Below, in pieces: positions 1 to 7,611 of a DNA stretch of 45,983 nucleotides. The DNA is taken from assembly GCA_947629665.1 (NCBI GenBank), contig CANREJ010000011.1, positions 1 through 45,983 of the forward strand, in the 5' to 3' direction. The position numbers and the translations under genes are program-made. The notes under the pieces are model-generated. The model did not search any database, was not told the origin of the DNA, and saw nothing but the letters and a program-made list of their open reading frames with translations. The DNA comes from an uncultured Clostridia bacterium (lineage in GTDB: Bacteria > Bacillota > Clostridia > Christensenellales > Borkfalkiaceae). Position 1 is the stretch's first letter, and the number at the start of each line of letters is the position of its first letter.

Positions 1-32
1 CATTTTGAGGATATTTTTACTCACCGAATTTC

Positions 33-77
33 CTCTGACTCCGTCATTCGGGTGTTCGAATCACTTCGCCCCAGCCA
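33..77 (+). pseudogene. 3' half of tRNA-Gln (anticodon CTG), probable attachment-site remnant
   Basis: The stretch reads as the anticodon loop (CTCTGAC, anticodon CTG at 35-37), the 3' anticodon stem TCCGT, a short variable region, a T arm with TTCGAAT at 55-61, the acceptor strand CGCCCCA, discriminator G and an encoded CCA at 75-77. This matches the 3' half of bacterial tRNA-Gln. Bases 1-32 offer no acceptor 5' strand (TGGGGCG expected), no D arm and no partner for the anticodon stem, so it is not a whole tRNA. Such fragments are typical of the distal attachment site of an element integrated into a tRNA gene. On that reading the element lies off the left edge and the rest of the window is original flank. 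Confidence 0.6.
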
Positions 78-101
78 CATTGGGATAATTCGAACTTTTT
101 T
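54..101 (+). terminator. Terminator-like dyad using the tRNA T-loop sequence
   Basis: GTTCGAAT at 54-61 pairs with ATTCGAAC at 88-95, with CCCA (70-73) able to pair with TGGG (81-84) inside, and six T residues follow at 96-101. This could terminate tRNA transcripts reading right. Its left arm is the T-loop of the tRNA fragment, so the fold would compete with the tRNA fold. Confidence 0.4.
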
Positions 102-163
102 GTAATCCACAAAACGTTCGGGTTATCTTTTTCTTTGAAAGATTTTAAAACTACAAATAAATG

Positions 164-200
164 AAAATAACCGCCATGTATAGCACATGACGGTTATTTT
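164..200 (-). terminator. Hairpin terminator after the maltodextrin operon
   Basis: A 15-bp inverted repeat with one mismatch (AAAATAACCGCCATG against CATGACGGTTATTTT, 7-nt loop) lies 34 bp beyond the stop of the ATPase gene. Read leftward it ends in a T-rich run, as expected of an intrinsic terminator closing the operon. The fold is nearly symmetric and could work both ways. Confidence 0.7.
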
Positions 201-233
201 GTATGATAATAAGGAGGTTGATGAACAAATTAT

Positions 234-2168
234 TTAAATTATGCGGATATCCATGTCGTCCTGTATTACGGCAAAGGCGGCAAGGTTGGGTTGCAGATAT
301 ACGTTGCCGGAAACTTCGCCGTCGCACCTTACGTACGCCGTACCTCCCGCTATATCGCATTTGGCAAACTTCTCCGCCCCGTAGTCGACAATGCCTACAA
401 CTGCGGCGGGTATGCCGCTTTCGGCAAACGTCAAATCGTAAGGCGTACACTCGAAGCGCAACTTGCCACCGAATGATTTTTTTACGCCCATTGCCGAAAT
501 AAGTTTAGCCGATATGTCGTCGGGTGCGGCAAACTCTGCCCCGCCGATATTGAGATAAAACTCAATACGGTTGACTGTTTTTACCTTACCCGTAGACTCT
601 TCGGTTATGGCTTCCTTGACTTTTTTCTTGGACATGAAGCCGTCCATACTGATTTTTTGCGGCATGGCGTCAACAACGGTATTGCCGTCCTTAATCAAAG
701 ATATCTTCTTCAAATCAAACGAAATATTGACTTTGCCGTGAAGCTCCCCGTCCGTTACCGCAAACAGCCTTGTGTTGCCTGCGACAAGGGTTAATAAGTG
801 TTTGCCGCTTACGCTCTCGGTTGCCACAACCTCGGCCGCAATGTCTCCGCCGACGCGCACCGCGTCCGTGGGAATGAGTAGTTCGTACTCCCCGTCTCCG
901 CAGTCAATGGCGGGCGGCAAGCCGATTTTAATACCGTCTAAAACAATCTTCCCTGCGTTGACGGTGCAACCGAGATAGTTGTATTCCGGCAGGCGGGGCA
1001 AAATGGAAACTTCCGTGTCGATATCGAACAGGTGAATTTTGTCTATATCAAGTACGGCGTCAACTATTTCACCGCTTGCGATATCAGTATCGTCGGCCTG
1101 GATTATGACGCGCGTACCGTTTTCGGTGTAGCCGTCCCCGTCCATATTTATATCGCCGTAAACAAGGGTTTGGTTGCCCAGCTCTTCCTTGTGCGACACT
1201 TTAACCTTTATGCGCGCCTCGCCGTCCGCCGGTTCGCCGCCTGCAATCGATATATCCTCCGCGCGGAGGCCTATGCACACTTTGGTCCGGCCGTCGAGAT
1301 AGGACGGCTTTACTTTGTACAGCTTGCTGTACGGCACGGTTACTTCGGTAGCGGAGCCGTCTATGCGGATGAGTACATTTTCGCCCTGTTTTTTGAGCAC
1401 GCCCGTAAAGAAGTTCATCTGCGGGGTGCCTATAAAGCCGGCAACGAATTTGTTGCCCGGATAGTTGTATAAATTTTTGGGAGTATCAATCTGTTGCACA
1501 TAGCCGGCTTTCATTACTACTATGCGCGTGCCCATGGTCATGGCTTCAACCTGGTCGTGGGTAACGTATATAAAGGTTGTATCCAGCTTTTTATGCAGTT
1601 TGGAGATTTCCGCCCTCATCTGCGTGCGCAACTTTGCGTCGAGGTTGGATAAAGGCTCGTCGAGTAGCATGACCTTCGGTTCGCGCACAATGGCGCGTCC
1701 CAGCGAAACCCTTTGCCGCTGTCCGCCCGACATTTCCTTGGGCTTTTTGCCGAGGTACTCGGTTATGCCCAAAATTTCGGCAGCTTCCGTAACCTTGGCG
1801 TGTATCTCCTCCCTGGTCATTTTGCCGTTTCTGTGATTTTCGTCGCGGGGGACTTTCCTGAGCCGCAGGCCGAACGCTATGTTGTCGTATACGGTCATGT
1901 GCGGATAAAGCGCGTAGTTTTGGAAAACCATTGCTATATCCCTGTCCTTCGGTTCGACGTCGTTCACTACAAGGTCGCCTATGGTCAGCTCGCCCGCGCT
2001 TATGTCTTCAAGCCCCGCAACCATTCTCAGAGTTGTGGACTTGCCGCAGCCCGACGGACCTACAAACACTATAAACTCCTTGTCTTCTATGGTCATATTG
2101 AAGTCGTTTACTGCCTTTGTGCCGTTGGGGTAAACCTTATATATATGTTTAAAAGTAAGACCTGCCAT
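234..2168 (-). CDS. malK: Sugar ABC transporter ATP-binding protein with a long C-terminal extension (MalK/MsmK/UgpC type)
   Basis: This is the ATPase that would power maltodextrin uptake through the adjacent MalF/MalG permeases. The first ~370 residues are a standard MalK/MsmK protein: Walker A GPSGCGKST at 37-45, signature SGGQRQRV at 147-154, Walker B VMLLDEP at 166-172, switch His204 in YVTHD, then a TOBE/MOP-like regulatory region. The family is normally ~360-380 aa, but this one has 644. The extra ~270 residues contain stretches that look like further TOBE-type beta domains (for example around LLIPTDAVRVGGD, and SFDLKKISLIKDGNTV), so the regulatory part may be duplicated. The start is ATG with GGGAG 10 nt upstream. 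It is the last gene of the operon, 18 bp after the amylase. The ATPase call is secure. The substrate is inferred from the neighbours, and the role of the tail is unknown. Confidence 0.93.
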   Translation of the reverse strand: MAGLTFKHIYKVYPNGTKAVNDFNMTIEDKEFIVFVGPSGCGKSTTLRMVAGLEDISAGELTIGDLVVNDVEPKDRDIAMVFQNYALYPHMTVYDNIAFGLRLRKVPRDENHRNGKMTREEIHAKVTEAAEILGITEYLGKKPKEMSGGQRQRVSLGRAIVREPKVMLLDEPLSNLDAKLRTQMRAEISKLHKKLDTTFIYVTHDQVEAMTMGTRIVVMKAGYVQQIDTPKNLYNYPGNKFVAGFIGTPQMNFFTGVLKKQGENVLIRIDGSATEVTVPYSKLYKVKPSYLDGRTKVCIGLRAEDISIAGGEPADGEARIKVKVSHKEELGNQTLVYGDINMDGDGYTENGTRVIIQADDTDIASGEIVDAVLDIDKIHLFDIDTEVSILPRLPEYNYLGCTVNAGKIVLDGIKIGLPPAIDCGDGEYELLIPTDAVRVGGDIAAEVVATESVSGKHLLTLVAGNTRLFAVTDGELHGKVNISFDLKKISLIKDGNTVVDAMPQKISMDGFMSKKKVKEAITEESTGKVKTVNRIEFYLNIGGAEFAAPDDISAKLISAMGVKKSFGGKLRFECTPYDLTFAESGIPAAVVGIVDYGAEKFAKCDIAGGTAYVRCDGEVSGNVYLQPNLAAFAVIQDDMDIRII

Positions 2169-2186
2169 TTTGATTTTTCTCCCTTT

Positions 2187-3722
2187 TTAAGTTAATATAG
2201 CTATGGACCGCCCCGGCATGTGAAGCGCGTCCCCTTCTTTTGTTATATTGCCCTTCACGCATATCGACTGCGCCAACTCGCCTACGGCTTGGGCGTCAGC
2301 CTCGCGCTGGGCGAGATTTATAACTATGGTAACCGACTGTTCTTTATAAGTCTTTTTTAATATAAGCACACTGCTGTCATCCGAGGCCAGCCTCTCCGCC
2401 GTGCCCCTCATTATCGCGGGGAAGGCGTTGCGCGCATTGTTGCACAGTTTGTAGTAACTCAGAATGGAATTTTCATCGGCGAGCTGTTCCTTGACGCCGT
2501 CGAACACATATTCGGGCGTTTTGGCGCCGGGAGGCGTTTTGGTGAGGTTGGTCTTTTGGTTGTCCCAAAGCATCCCCACGCGCTTGTCGGGATCCGTCGC
2601 GCTTCCGAGCATGCCTATTTCGTCGCCGTAATAAGTGAACGTGTTGCCGTTGTACATTGAGAGCAGGCCGTAGGCAAACTTTATTTTTTCCTCGTTTCTG
2701 CCCATTACGCCGGCAATCCTGCCCACGTCGTGGTTATCGAGGAAGGGCGCGGGAATGTATCCGTTTGCGACGTTCAGCATTGTTGTCATCGAGTTCCAAT
2801 ATGTGTTTGCGGAGGCGGTGTTCAGCGACTGGTTGACAGTACCGCTTGCCCCGTGCGAGGGGAAATAGAAGAAGCTGTCCGTTCCGCTCTTATAAAATTC
2901 CTTTAAGTTGGCGGTGGACATTCCGTCCCACATTTCCCCAACTATATATGCGTTGGGATTATATTTTACGGCCGTCTCTTTTATCCACTTGCAGAAATCG
3001 ACGCTCTTTTGGATATTGCCCGTATAATAGTACAGGCAACCGTCGAGGCGGAACCCGTCCGTTCCCTTCCCTGTCCAGAATTTGATTATATTGTCTATTT
3101 CGGCGCGGACATCGGCGTTATCGAGGTTTAAGTCGGGCATGCTGCTCGTAAACTGTCCCTCGTAGTAGACGCCGCCGTTTGCATGGTATCCGCTTTGCGG
3201 GCTGTTGGAAAAGTTGTACCAATCCCTGTACTTGGCATCTGCCCCCGCAACGTTATTGCGGCTGTTTACGGCGTTTACAAACCAGGGGTTGGAGGACGCC
3301 GTGTGGTTGACAACCAAATCGATTATGACCTTTATGCCCTTCTCGTGCGCGGCCGTGCAGAGTTCCTCATAGTCCTCCAAGGTGCCGTACTGTTTGTTGA
3401 CGGAGTAGTAATCCTTCACGTCGTAACCGTGATAGCTTTGGGCGGTGTGTATGGGCATAAGCCATATGCCCGTGTAGCCCATATCCCGTATGTAGTCCAA
3501 CTTTGAAGTGATCCCGTCAAGATCGCCGTAACCGTCGCCGTTTGAATCGCAGAAGGAATACACGAAAATTTCGTAATAGTTATCGTAGTTGTCGTCCACG
3601 ATATTCTCTTCCAAAAGATTGAGGTCGGCCGTGCCGGCGGGTGTGTTGCACGCGGGCAAATAAATTATGGCGCACAGCGCGGCGCAGAGAGTACAAAATA
3701 AACAAAGCAGTTTGCTCTTCAT
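2187..3722 (-). CDS. Lipoprotein alpha-amylase family glycoside hydrolase (GH13)
   Basis: The protein is predicted to be exported and lipid-anchored, hydrolysing alpha-1,4-glucans at the cell surface. The N-terminus has a basic start, a hydrophobic core and lipobox LPAC with Cys25. All four GH13 regions are present: VVNH near residue 136, GFRLDG with the nucleophile Asp near 222, GEMW with the acid/base Glu near 260, and DNHDVG near 327. A short C-terminal beta domain follows, and total length is 511 aa. The ATG comes one base after the malG stop (TAATATG), with AAAGGGA as ribosome site inside the end of malG, so translation is probably coupled. Placement among importer genes suggests it trims glucans to importable maltodextrins. 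The exact specificity (alpha-amylase, neopullulanase or similar) cannot be read from the sequence. Confidence 0.9.
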   Translation of the reverse strand: MKSKLLCLFCTLCAALCAIIYLPACNTPAGTADLNLLEENIVDDNYDNYYEIFVYSFCDSNGDGYGDLDGITSKLDYIRDMGYTGIWLMPIHTAQSYHGYDVKDYYSVNKQYGTLEDYEELCTAAHEKGIKVIIDLVVNHTASSNPWFVNAVNSRNNVAGADAKYRDWYNFSNSPQSGYHANGGVYYEGQFTSSMPDLNLDNADVRAEIDNIIKFWTGKGTDGFRLDGCLYYYTGNIQKSVDFCKWIKETAVKYNPNAYIVGEMWDGMSTANLKEFYKSGTDSFFYFPSHGASGTVNQSLNTASANTYWNSMTTMLNVANGYIPAPFLDNHDVGRIAGVMGRNEEKIKFAYGLLSMYNGNTFTYYGDEIGMLGSATDPDKRVGMLWDNQKTNLTKTPPGAKTPEYVFDGVKEQLADENSILSYYKLCNNARNAFPAIMRGTAERLASDDSSVLILKKTYKEQSVTIVINLAQREADAQAVGELAQSICVKGNITKEGDALHMPGRSIAILT

Positions 3723-3723
3723 A

Positions 3724-4593
3724 TTATCCCTTTACGGAACCGCCCGTAACTCCTTCCACGTAGTACCGTTGCAGCATGAAGAACAGGGCCGTGGGAACTA
3801 TTGACACGACAACCGCGCCTGCGCAGAAACGGGTGAAATACTTTGACACGTTTTCGCGTTGGAGCATCTCTTTCAAACCTACCGCAACGTTGAAATATTT
3901 GCTGTTGCCCGAAAATATCAGCGACGCAAACATAAATTCGCCCCAGGGAGCCATAAAGGAAGTGAGTATCGTATAGATTATTATCGGTTTTGACAGCGGC
4001 AGTATTATCTTTAAAAATACCGTATGGCGGCTTGCACCGTCTATCCTCGCGGCCTCGTCAAGAGAGCGGGGAATTGTATCGAAAAAGCCCTTGCTTATGT
4101 AGTAACCCATGCACAAACTGCCCACGTACACGAGAATAAGCCCTATAATGCCGAAGCTCTGCGTAAGATTCATGAGCTTTAACAAAAAGTACAGCGCCGT
4201 CATCGACATAAAGCCGGGGAACATGCCCAGCACGAGCATCAAATTCATCAAAGGCTTGCGCATTTTGAAGCGCAGACGGGAGAGCGCATAGCTTGTAACC
4301 AGCGTTATCATAGTCTGTATTACCGTTACCACAACGGAAATAATCAGCGTTGTGCCGTACCAGCGGGGGAAGTCGAAAGGAACGGTGTCGGTAAACAGTT
4401 TGATATAGTTGTCAAACGTTATCTGCTTGGGGAAGAAATATCCGGGGGTAAGGCCGGGTTCGCCGCGCAACGACTGCAATACCAAAAAGAAGAAAGGAAA
4501 CAGCCATATTACGCTTATCACAACCAAAATAATATAGATTATAATATTGCTGGTGCGCTCGGCCGCCTTTTTACTGCGTAACTTTTTAGCCAT
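3724..4593 (-). CDS. malG: Maltodextrin ABC transporter permease MalG
   Basis: This is the inner permease subunit of the importer, 289 aa, with about six hydrophobic spans. The coupling-helix EAA loop reads EAARIDGASRHTVFLKI and is followed by LPLSKP, the classic MalG/CUT1 signature that docks on the ATPase. The C-terminus, YVEGVTGGSVKG, is the usual end of MalG proteins. The start ATG overlaps the malF stop as TAATG, with AGGAGG upstream, so the two permeases are translationally coupled. Membership of the family is clear. Maltodextrin as substrate is inferred from malQ, the amylase and the pullulanases nearby. Confidence 0.93.
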   Translation of the reverse strand: MAKKLRSKKAAERTSNIIIYIILVVISVIWLFPFFFLVLQSLRGEPGLTPGYFFPKQITFDNYIKLFTDTVPFDFPRWYGTTLIISVVVTVIQTMITLVTSYALSRLRFKMRKPLMNLMLVLGMFPGFMSMTALYFLLKLMNLTQSFGIIGLILVYVGSLCMGYYISKGFFDTIPRSLDEAARIDGASRHTVFLKIILPLSKPIIIYTILTSFMAPWGEFMFASLIFSGNSKYFNVAVGLKEMLQRENVSKYFTRFCAGAVVVSIVPTALFFMLQRYYVEGVTGGSVKG

Positions 4594-6122
4594 TACATGA
4601 AGTCCTCCTCATTTTTAACCGCGTTGGAACGGTTGTACACCACAAGGGATATGACAGCCGTAATTATGAACATAACTATGCTTATAACCGAGGCAAGACC
4701 GTACAGCTTTTGGTCCATAATCAACTTGTACAGCCACGTGATGAGTAAGTCGGTCTGGCCTGCCCCGCCCGAAGCGCCTTCCGACATGAGCGGCCCGCCG
4801 CCCGTCAAAAGGTAAATTACGTTGAAGTTATTGAGGTTGCCTATAAATTGCGTTATAAGGTAGGGCGTGGTTACGTGCAACATGTAGGGGAGGGTTATTT
4901 TGAAAAATGTTTTAACAGGCCCCGCCCCGTCTATGCGCGCAGACTCGTACAAGTCTTCGGGAATGTTCATAAGTATACCCGTTACCATCAGCATAGTGAA
5001 GGGTATGCCCACCCACATGTTTACAAATACTATGGTAAACTTTGCCACATTGCCGTCCGAAAGGAAGGGAATTGCCTTGTCTATCCACCCCCACTTTTGT
5101 AACATTGTGTTTATTATGCCGTGGTCGGATAATATCTGCGACATGAGCAAAAGGGATATGAATTGCGGCACGGCTATTGTAAGAATAAGAATTGTACGCC
5201 ACAATTTTTTAAAGCGTATGCCCTTTTTGTTTATCAAAATCGCAACTATGATGCCCACAATGTAACACGAAAAAGTGGCAAAAAACGCCCATATTATTGT
5301 CCATAACAGAATTTTGCCGAAAGCCGTGCTGAAATTGGCCGCACCCGAAACGTTGCCCGAAAACAGCGCCACAAAATTTTTGAACCCTACCCAGTTGAAT
5401 AACTGCATGGGCGGCTGGTGGTTTACGTCGTAGTTTGTAAACGCTACGAAAATCATGAAGATTATGGGGAAGATAGTAAACACCGTCAACCCCAAAAGAG
5501 GTATGCAAAGCAACGTTTTGTGGTATTGGTTGTCCAACAGGGCCTTTGCGTCGTCGGCGGCAGTGGGGAGCTTGCGCCTGGCCTCCTGCAATTCCTGCGC
5601 GGCGTAGCCGGACTTGACGTTTTCATACCATATAAACGCGAAAAACAGTATTATAATAACGGTGAGTATGGAATACAGCAGTATCAAAAGGCTGTTATGC
5701 CCCAATTGCTGGGGTACCCACACGCCCGCGTCGTTGTAGTGCCCGCGTTCGGGTAATTGGTAGCCCAGCGAGGGGAAGAGCGCAAGCTGGCTCCACCCGA
5801 AGCTGACCATGTAAAAAATAAACGCTATTTCCGATAAGAGGAACAATATTCCCCTCAATATCTGCCCGCGCGCCAGCTGGGAAAATCCCATCACACCGAA
5901 AGATACCCGCGTTTTCCAGTCTCCCTTCTTTGCCGCCGTGCCTACGGTAACCCCCACACCCTTTATGCAGAGCCATATCCTCAAAAAGAAAGCGGGCAAT
6001 ACTCTTTTGAAAAAGCCGACAAACCTTTTGGGGAAACTTTTGAAAAAGAATGTGATATTATAGACAAACTTCTGGAAGGAAGTCTTTTTTAAGTATTCTA
6101 TTTCGGAAATTCTTTCAGTCAT
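4593..6122 (-). CDS. malF: Maltodextrin ABC transporter permease MalF
   Basis: This is the second permease subunit, 509 aa. Residues 1-65 are basic and amphipathic, followed by two hydrophobic spans around residues 75-170 and then the six-helix transport core from about residue 205. The EAA loop is ESARIDGAGPVKTFFKI followed by LPYM. The long N-terminal part makes it similar in size to enterobacterial MalF (514 aa) and longer than the common ~430-aa Gram-positive form. The ATG has an AGGTGA ribosome site. It follows malE after a 71-bp gap holding a perfect stem-loop and overlaps malG by one base. The permease call is secure. Confidence 0.93.
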   Translation of the reverse strand: MTERISEIEYLKKTSFQKFVYNITFFFKSFPKRFVGFFKRVLPAFFLRIWLCIKGVGVTVGTAAKKGDWKTRVSFGVMGFSQLARGQILRGILFLLSEIAFIFYMVSFGWSQLALFPSLGYQLPERGHYNDAGVWVPQQLGHNSLLILLYSILTVIIILFFAFIWYENVKSGYAAQELQEARRKLPTAADDAKALLDNQYHKTLLCIPLLGLTVFTIFPIIFMIFVAFTNYDVNHQPPMQLFNWVGFKNFVALFSGNVSGAANFSTAFGKILLWTIIWAFFATFSCYIVGIIVAILINKKGIRFKKLWRTILILTIAVPQFISLLLMSQILSDHGIINTMLQKWGWIDKAIPFLSDGNVAKFTIVFVNMWVGIPFTMLMVTGILMNIPEDLYESARIDGAGPVKTFFKITLPYMLHVTTPYLITQFIGNLNNFNVIYLLTGGGPLMSEGASGGAGQTDLLITWLYKLIMDQKLYGLASVISIVMFIITAVISLVVYNRSNAVKNEEDFM

Positions 6123-6143
6123 AAATCACCTGTAATTACCGAA

Positions 6144-6172
6144 TTTTGGGGCAAAATGACTTTGCCCCAAAA
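6144..6172 (-). promoter_or_regulatory. Perfect intercistronic stem-loop between malE and malF
   Basis: TTTTGGGGCAAA and TTTGCCCCAAAA form a perfect 12-bp stem with a 5-nt loop between malE and malF. No strong T run follows it leftward, so it looks less like a full terminator than like a structure that protects malE mRNA or partly attenuates readthrough. Binding-protein genes usually need far higher expression than permease genes, and a stem-loop here is the known solution in other mal operons. Confidence 0.7.
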
Positions 6173-6193
6173 ACGACTTGTTTTTATTTTTTA

Positions 6194-7468
6194 TCAGCCG
6201 ATGTCTGTAAGATCGGAAATAAGCGTTGCCAGGCGTGCCTGCAAGGTCTCCAAGGCGAGGTCTGTGCCTACCCAGTCAAGCACGTTTTCCCCGAAGGATT
6301 CCATTGACGACCAATAGTTGGCGGGCAGGGGTCTCTGTGTTACCGAATAGCCGTTGAACTGTTCGTTTATGGCTGCAAGCGCAATGTTGTTCTTTACTTT
6401 ATCGAGGGCGGCAACCTTCTTGTTGGAAGGACCAACCTCAACCGCGTCGTACCTCTTTTCCTGCATGGCCTCGCTGGAAAGGAACGCCGCAAGCTGTTGC
6501 GCCTTTTCCACGTCGCCGCAGTTGGGATTTACGCCGTAAAGTTTGTAACCCGCAAAGGATTTCCAGCTATATGTTTTACCGTCAAGCTCGCTGACATAGT
6601 CGGGCAGGCGGGTTGCCGCATAATTTTCGCCGAAATATGCTTTGAGCTGTGCGGCGTTCCATGTGCCGGTTATAACGGCGCCCAGCCTGTTGCCGGAAAT
6701 ATATGTGGGTATAACCGTATCGTCGCCGTCGGTTACGCACTTCTTATGGTTTGCAAGGGTGTACAGCGCATGTCCGCCTATTTCGGCTATGGTGTAATCG
6801 CTCTTGGTTCCGTCGACGGCAGTGGCCTTTTCGTTGAAGTTTTGATGAACTGCGCTTGCCGCGGCGCCGTCCCAATCAACGGTGTACGAGCCGCCCGCGC
6901 CGTACATGAACGAACCTACATACCAGCCCGTTTTTACCTGGTATAAGAAGTATTTTCCATGGGCATCACATGCGTCGAGTACTTCGCCGAGAGTCATCGT
7001 GTCGTTTACGTTTATAAACGACTTGTCGTAATACATGAAGAAGCCGTTGTCCGCCTGGTACGGATAGCCGTAATACTTATCGCCTATCTTGCCGGCTTCA
7101 ACCGATTCGGCGGTGTTGTCCTCCTTTATCTTATCCACCGCGCTCTGGGGAAGCTCGGCAAGCGCGCCCATGTTATATAAGTCGATGATCTGGTCGTTGG
7201 CATACGCATACACGGCCGCGCCGACGGTGGGGTCTGTTTCCAACTGCGCCTTGGCGGAGTCCTCGCCGACTACGCCGAACTCGAATTCATACCCAAAGTC
7301 GGGATTTTCTTCAAGGAATTGGGCGCACATTTCCTGTAAAACGGCCTGCTGTGCGGACGAGCCCCATACCAACATTTTTTTGTTGCCGCCGCCGCATGCC
7401 GTCATACCCATAACGGTGCCCGCGACAATTGTGCCGCAAGCAAGTAAAGAAACTATTTGTTTTTTCAT
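6194..7468 (-). CDS. malE: Maltodextrin-binding lipoprotein (ABC extracellular solute-binding protein, family 1)
   Basis: This is the surface receptor that would deliver maltodextrins to MalFG. The 424-aa protein begins with a lipoprotein signal (MKKQ, hydrophobic core, lipobox MTAC with Cys25) and a glycine-rich spacer. The body has the two-lobed family 1 pattern: a first strand KMLVWGSSAQQ, then YGYPYQADNGFFMYYDKSF, typical of MalE-type proteins, an AVITGTWNAA segment, and a C-terminal helical part around QQLAAFLSSEAMQ. The ATG is preceded by GGAGG. No clear promoter is visible in the 143 bp before it, so it may be read from the malQ promoter through two leader hairpins. Confidence 0.92.
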   Translation of the reverse strand: MKKQIVSLLACGTIVAGTVMGMTACGGGNKKMLVWGSSAQQAVLQEMCAQFLEENPDFGYEFEFGVVGEDSAKAQLETDPTVGAAVYAYANDQIIDLYNMGALAELPQSAVDKIKEDNTAESVEAGKIGDKYYGYPYQADNGFFMYYDKSFINVNDTMTLGEVLDACDAHGKYFLYQVKTGWYVGSFMYGAGGSYTVDWDGAAASAVHQNFNEKATAVDGTKSDYTIAEIGGHALYTLANHKKCVTDGDDTVIPTYISGNRLGAVITGTWNAAQLKAYFGENYAATRLPDYVSELDGKTYSWKSFAGYKLYGVNPNCGDVEKAQQLAAFLSSEAMQEKRYDAVEVGPSNKKVAALDKVKNNIALAAINEQFNGYSVTQRPLPANYWSSMESFGENVLDWVGTDLALETLQARLATLISDLTDIG

Positions 7469-7534
7469 TTTTTTCCTCCAAATTTTATTAAATCACACTG
7501 TATGTGCTAAAATTTTTTCTTTTAATGTTTTTTT

Positions 7535-7582
7535 GGGGCAGGCCGTAGGGCTGCCCCCTTTATTTTTGGAACAAAAATAAAG
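7535..7582 (-). promoter_or_regulatory. Tandem leader hairpins upstream of malE
   Basis: Read leftward there is first a perfect 11-bp AT-rich stem (CTTTATTTTTG with CAAAAATAAAG, 7558-7582, 3-nt loop), then a 7-bp GC stem (GGGGCAG with CTGCCCC, 7535-7557). An A-rich tract leads to the GGAGG site and the malE ATG. The hairpins lie between the malQ stop and malE. They resemble the leader of the giant gene at 43735-43793 in order and in flanking sequence. They may control readthrough from malQ or malE mRNA stability. Confidence 0.55.
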
Positions 7583-7611
7583 GCGTGTATTCGGTTTTTA
7601 TGTTCTTTACC

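Noticed and set aside
1-77. Complete tRNA-Gln gene
   Set aside because: Bases 1-32 cannot form the acceptor 5' strand, D arm or 5' anticodon stem, so only the 3' half is present.
7469-7534. Separate sigma-A promoter directly before malE
   Set aside because: Only weak A/T-rich matches are present, with no TTGACA-like element at proper spacing.
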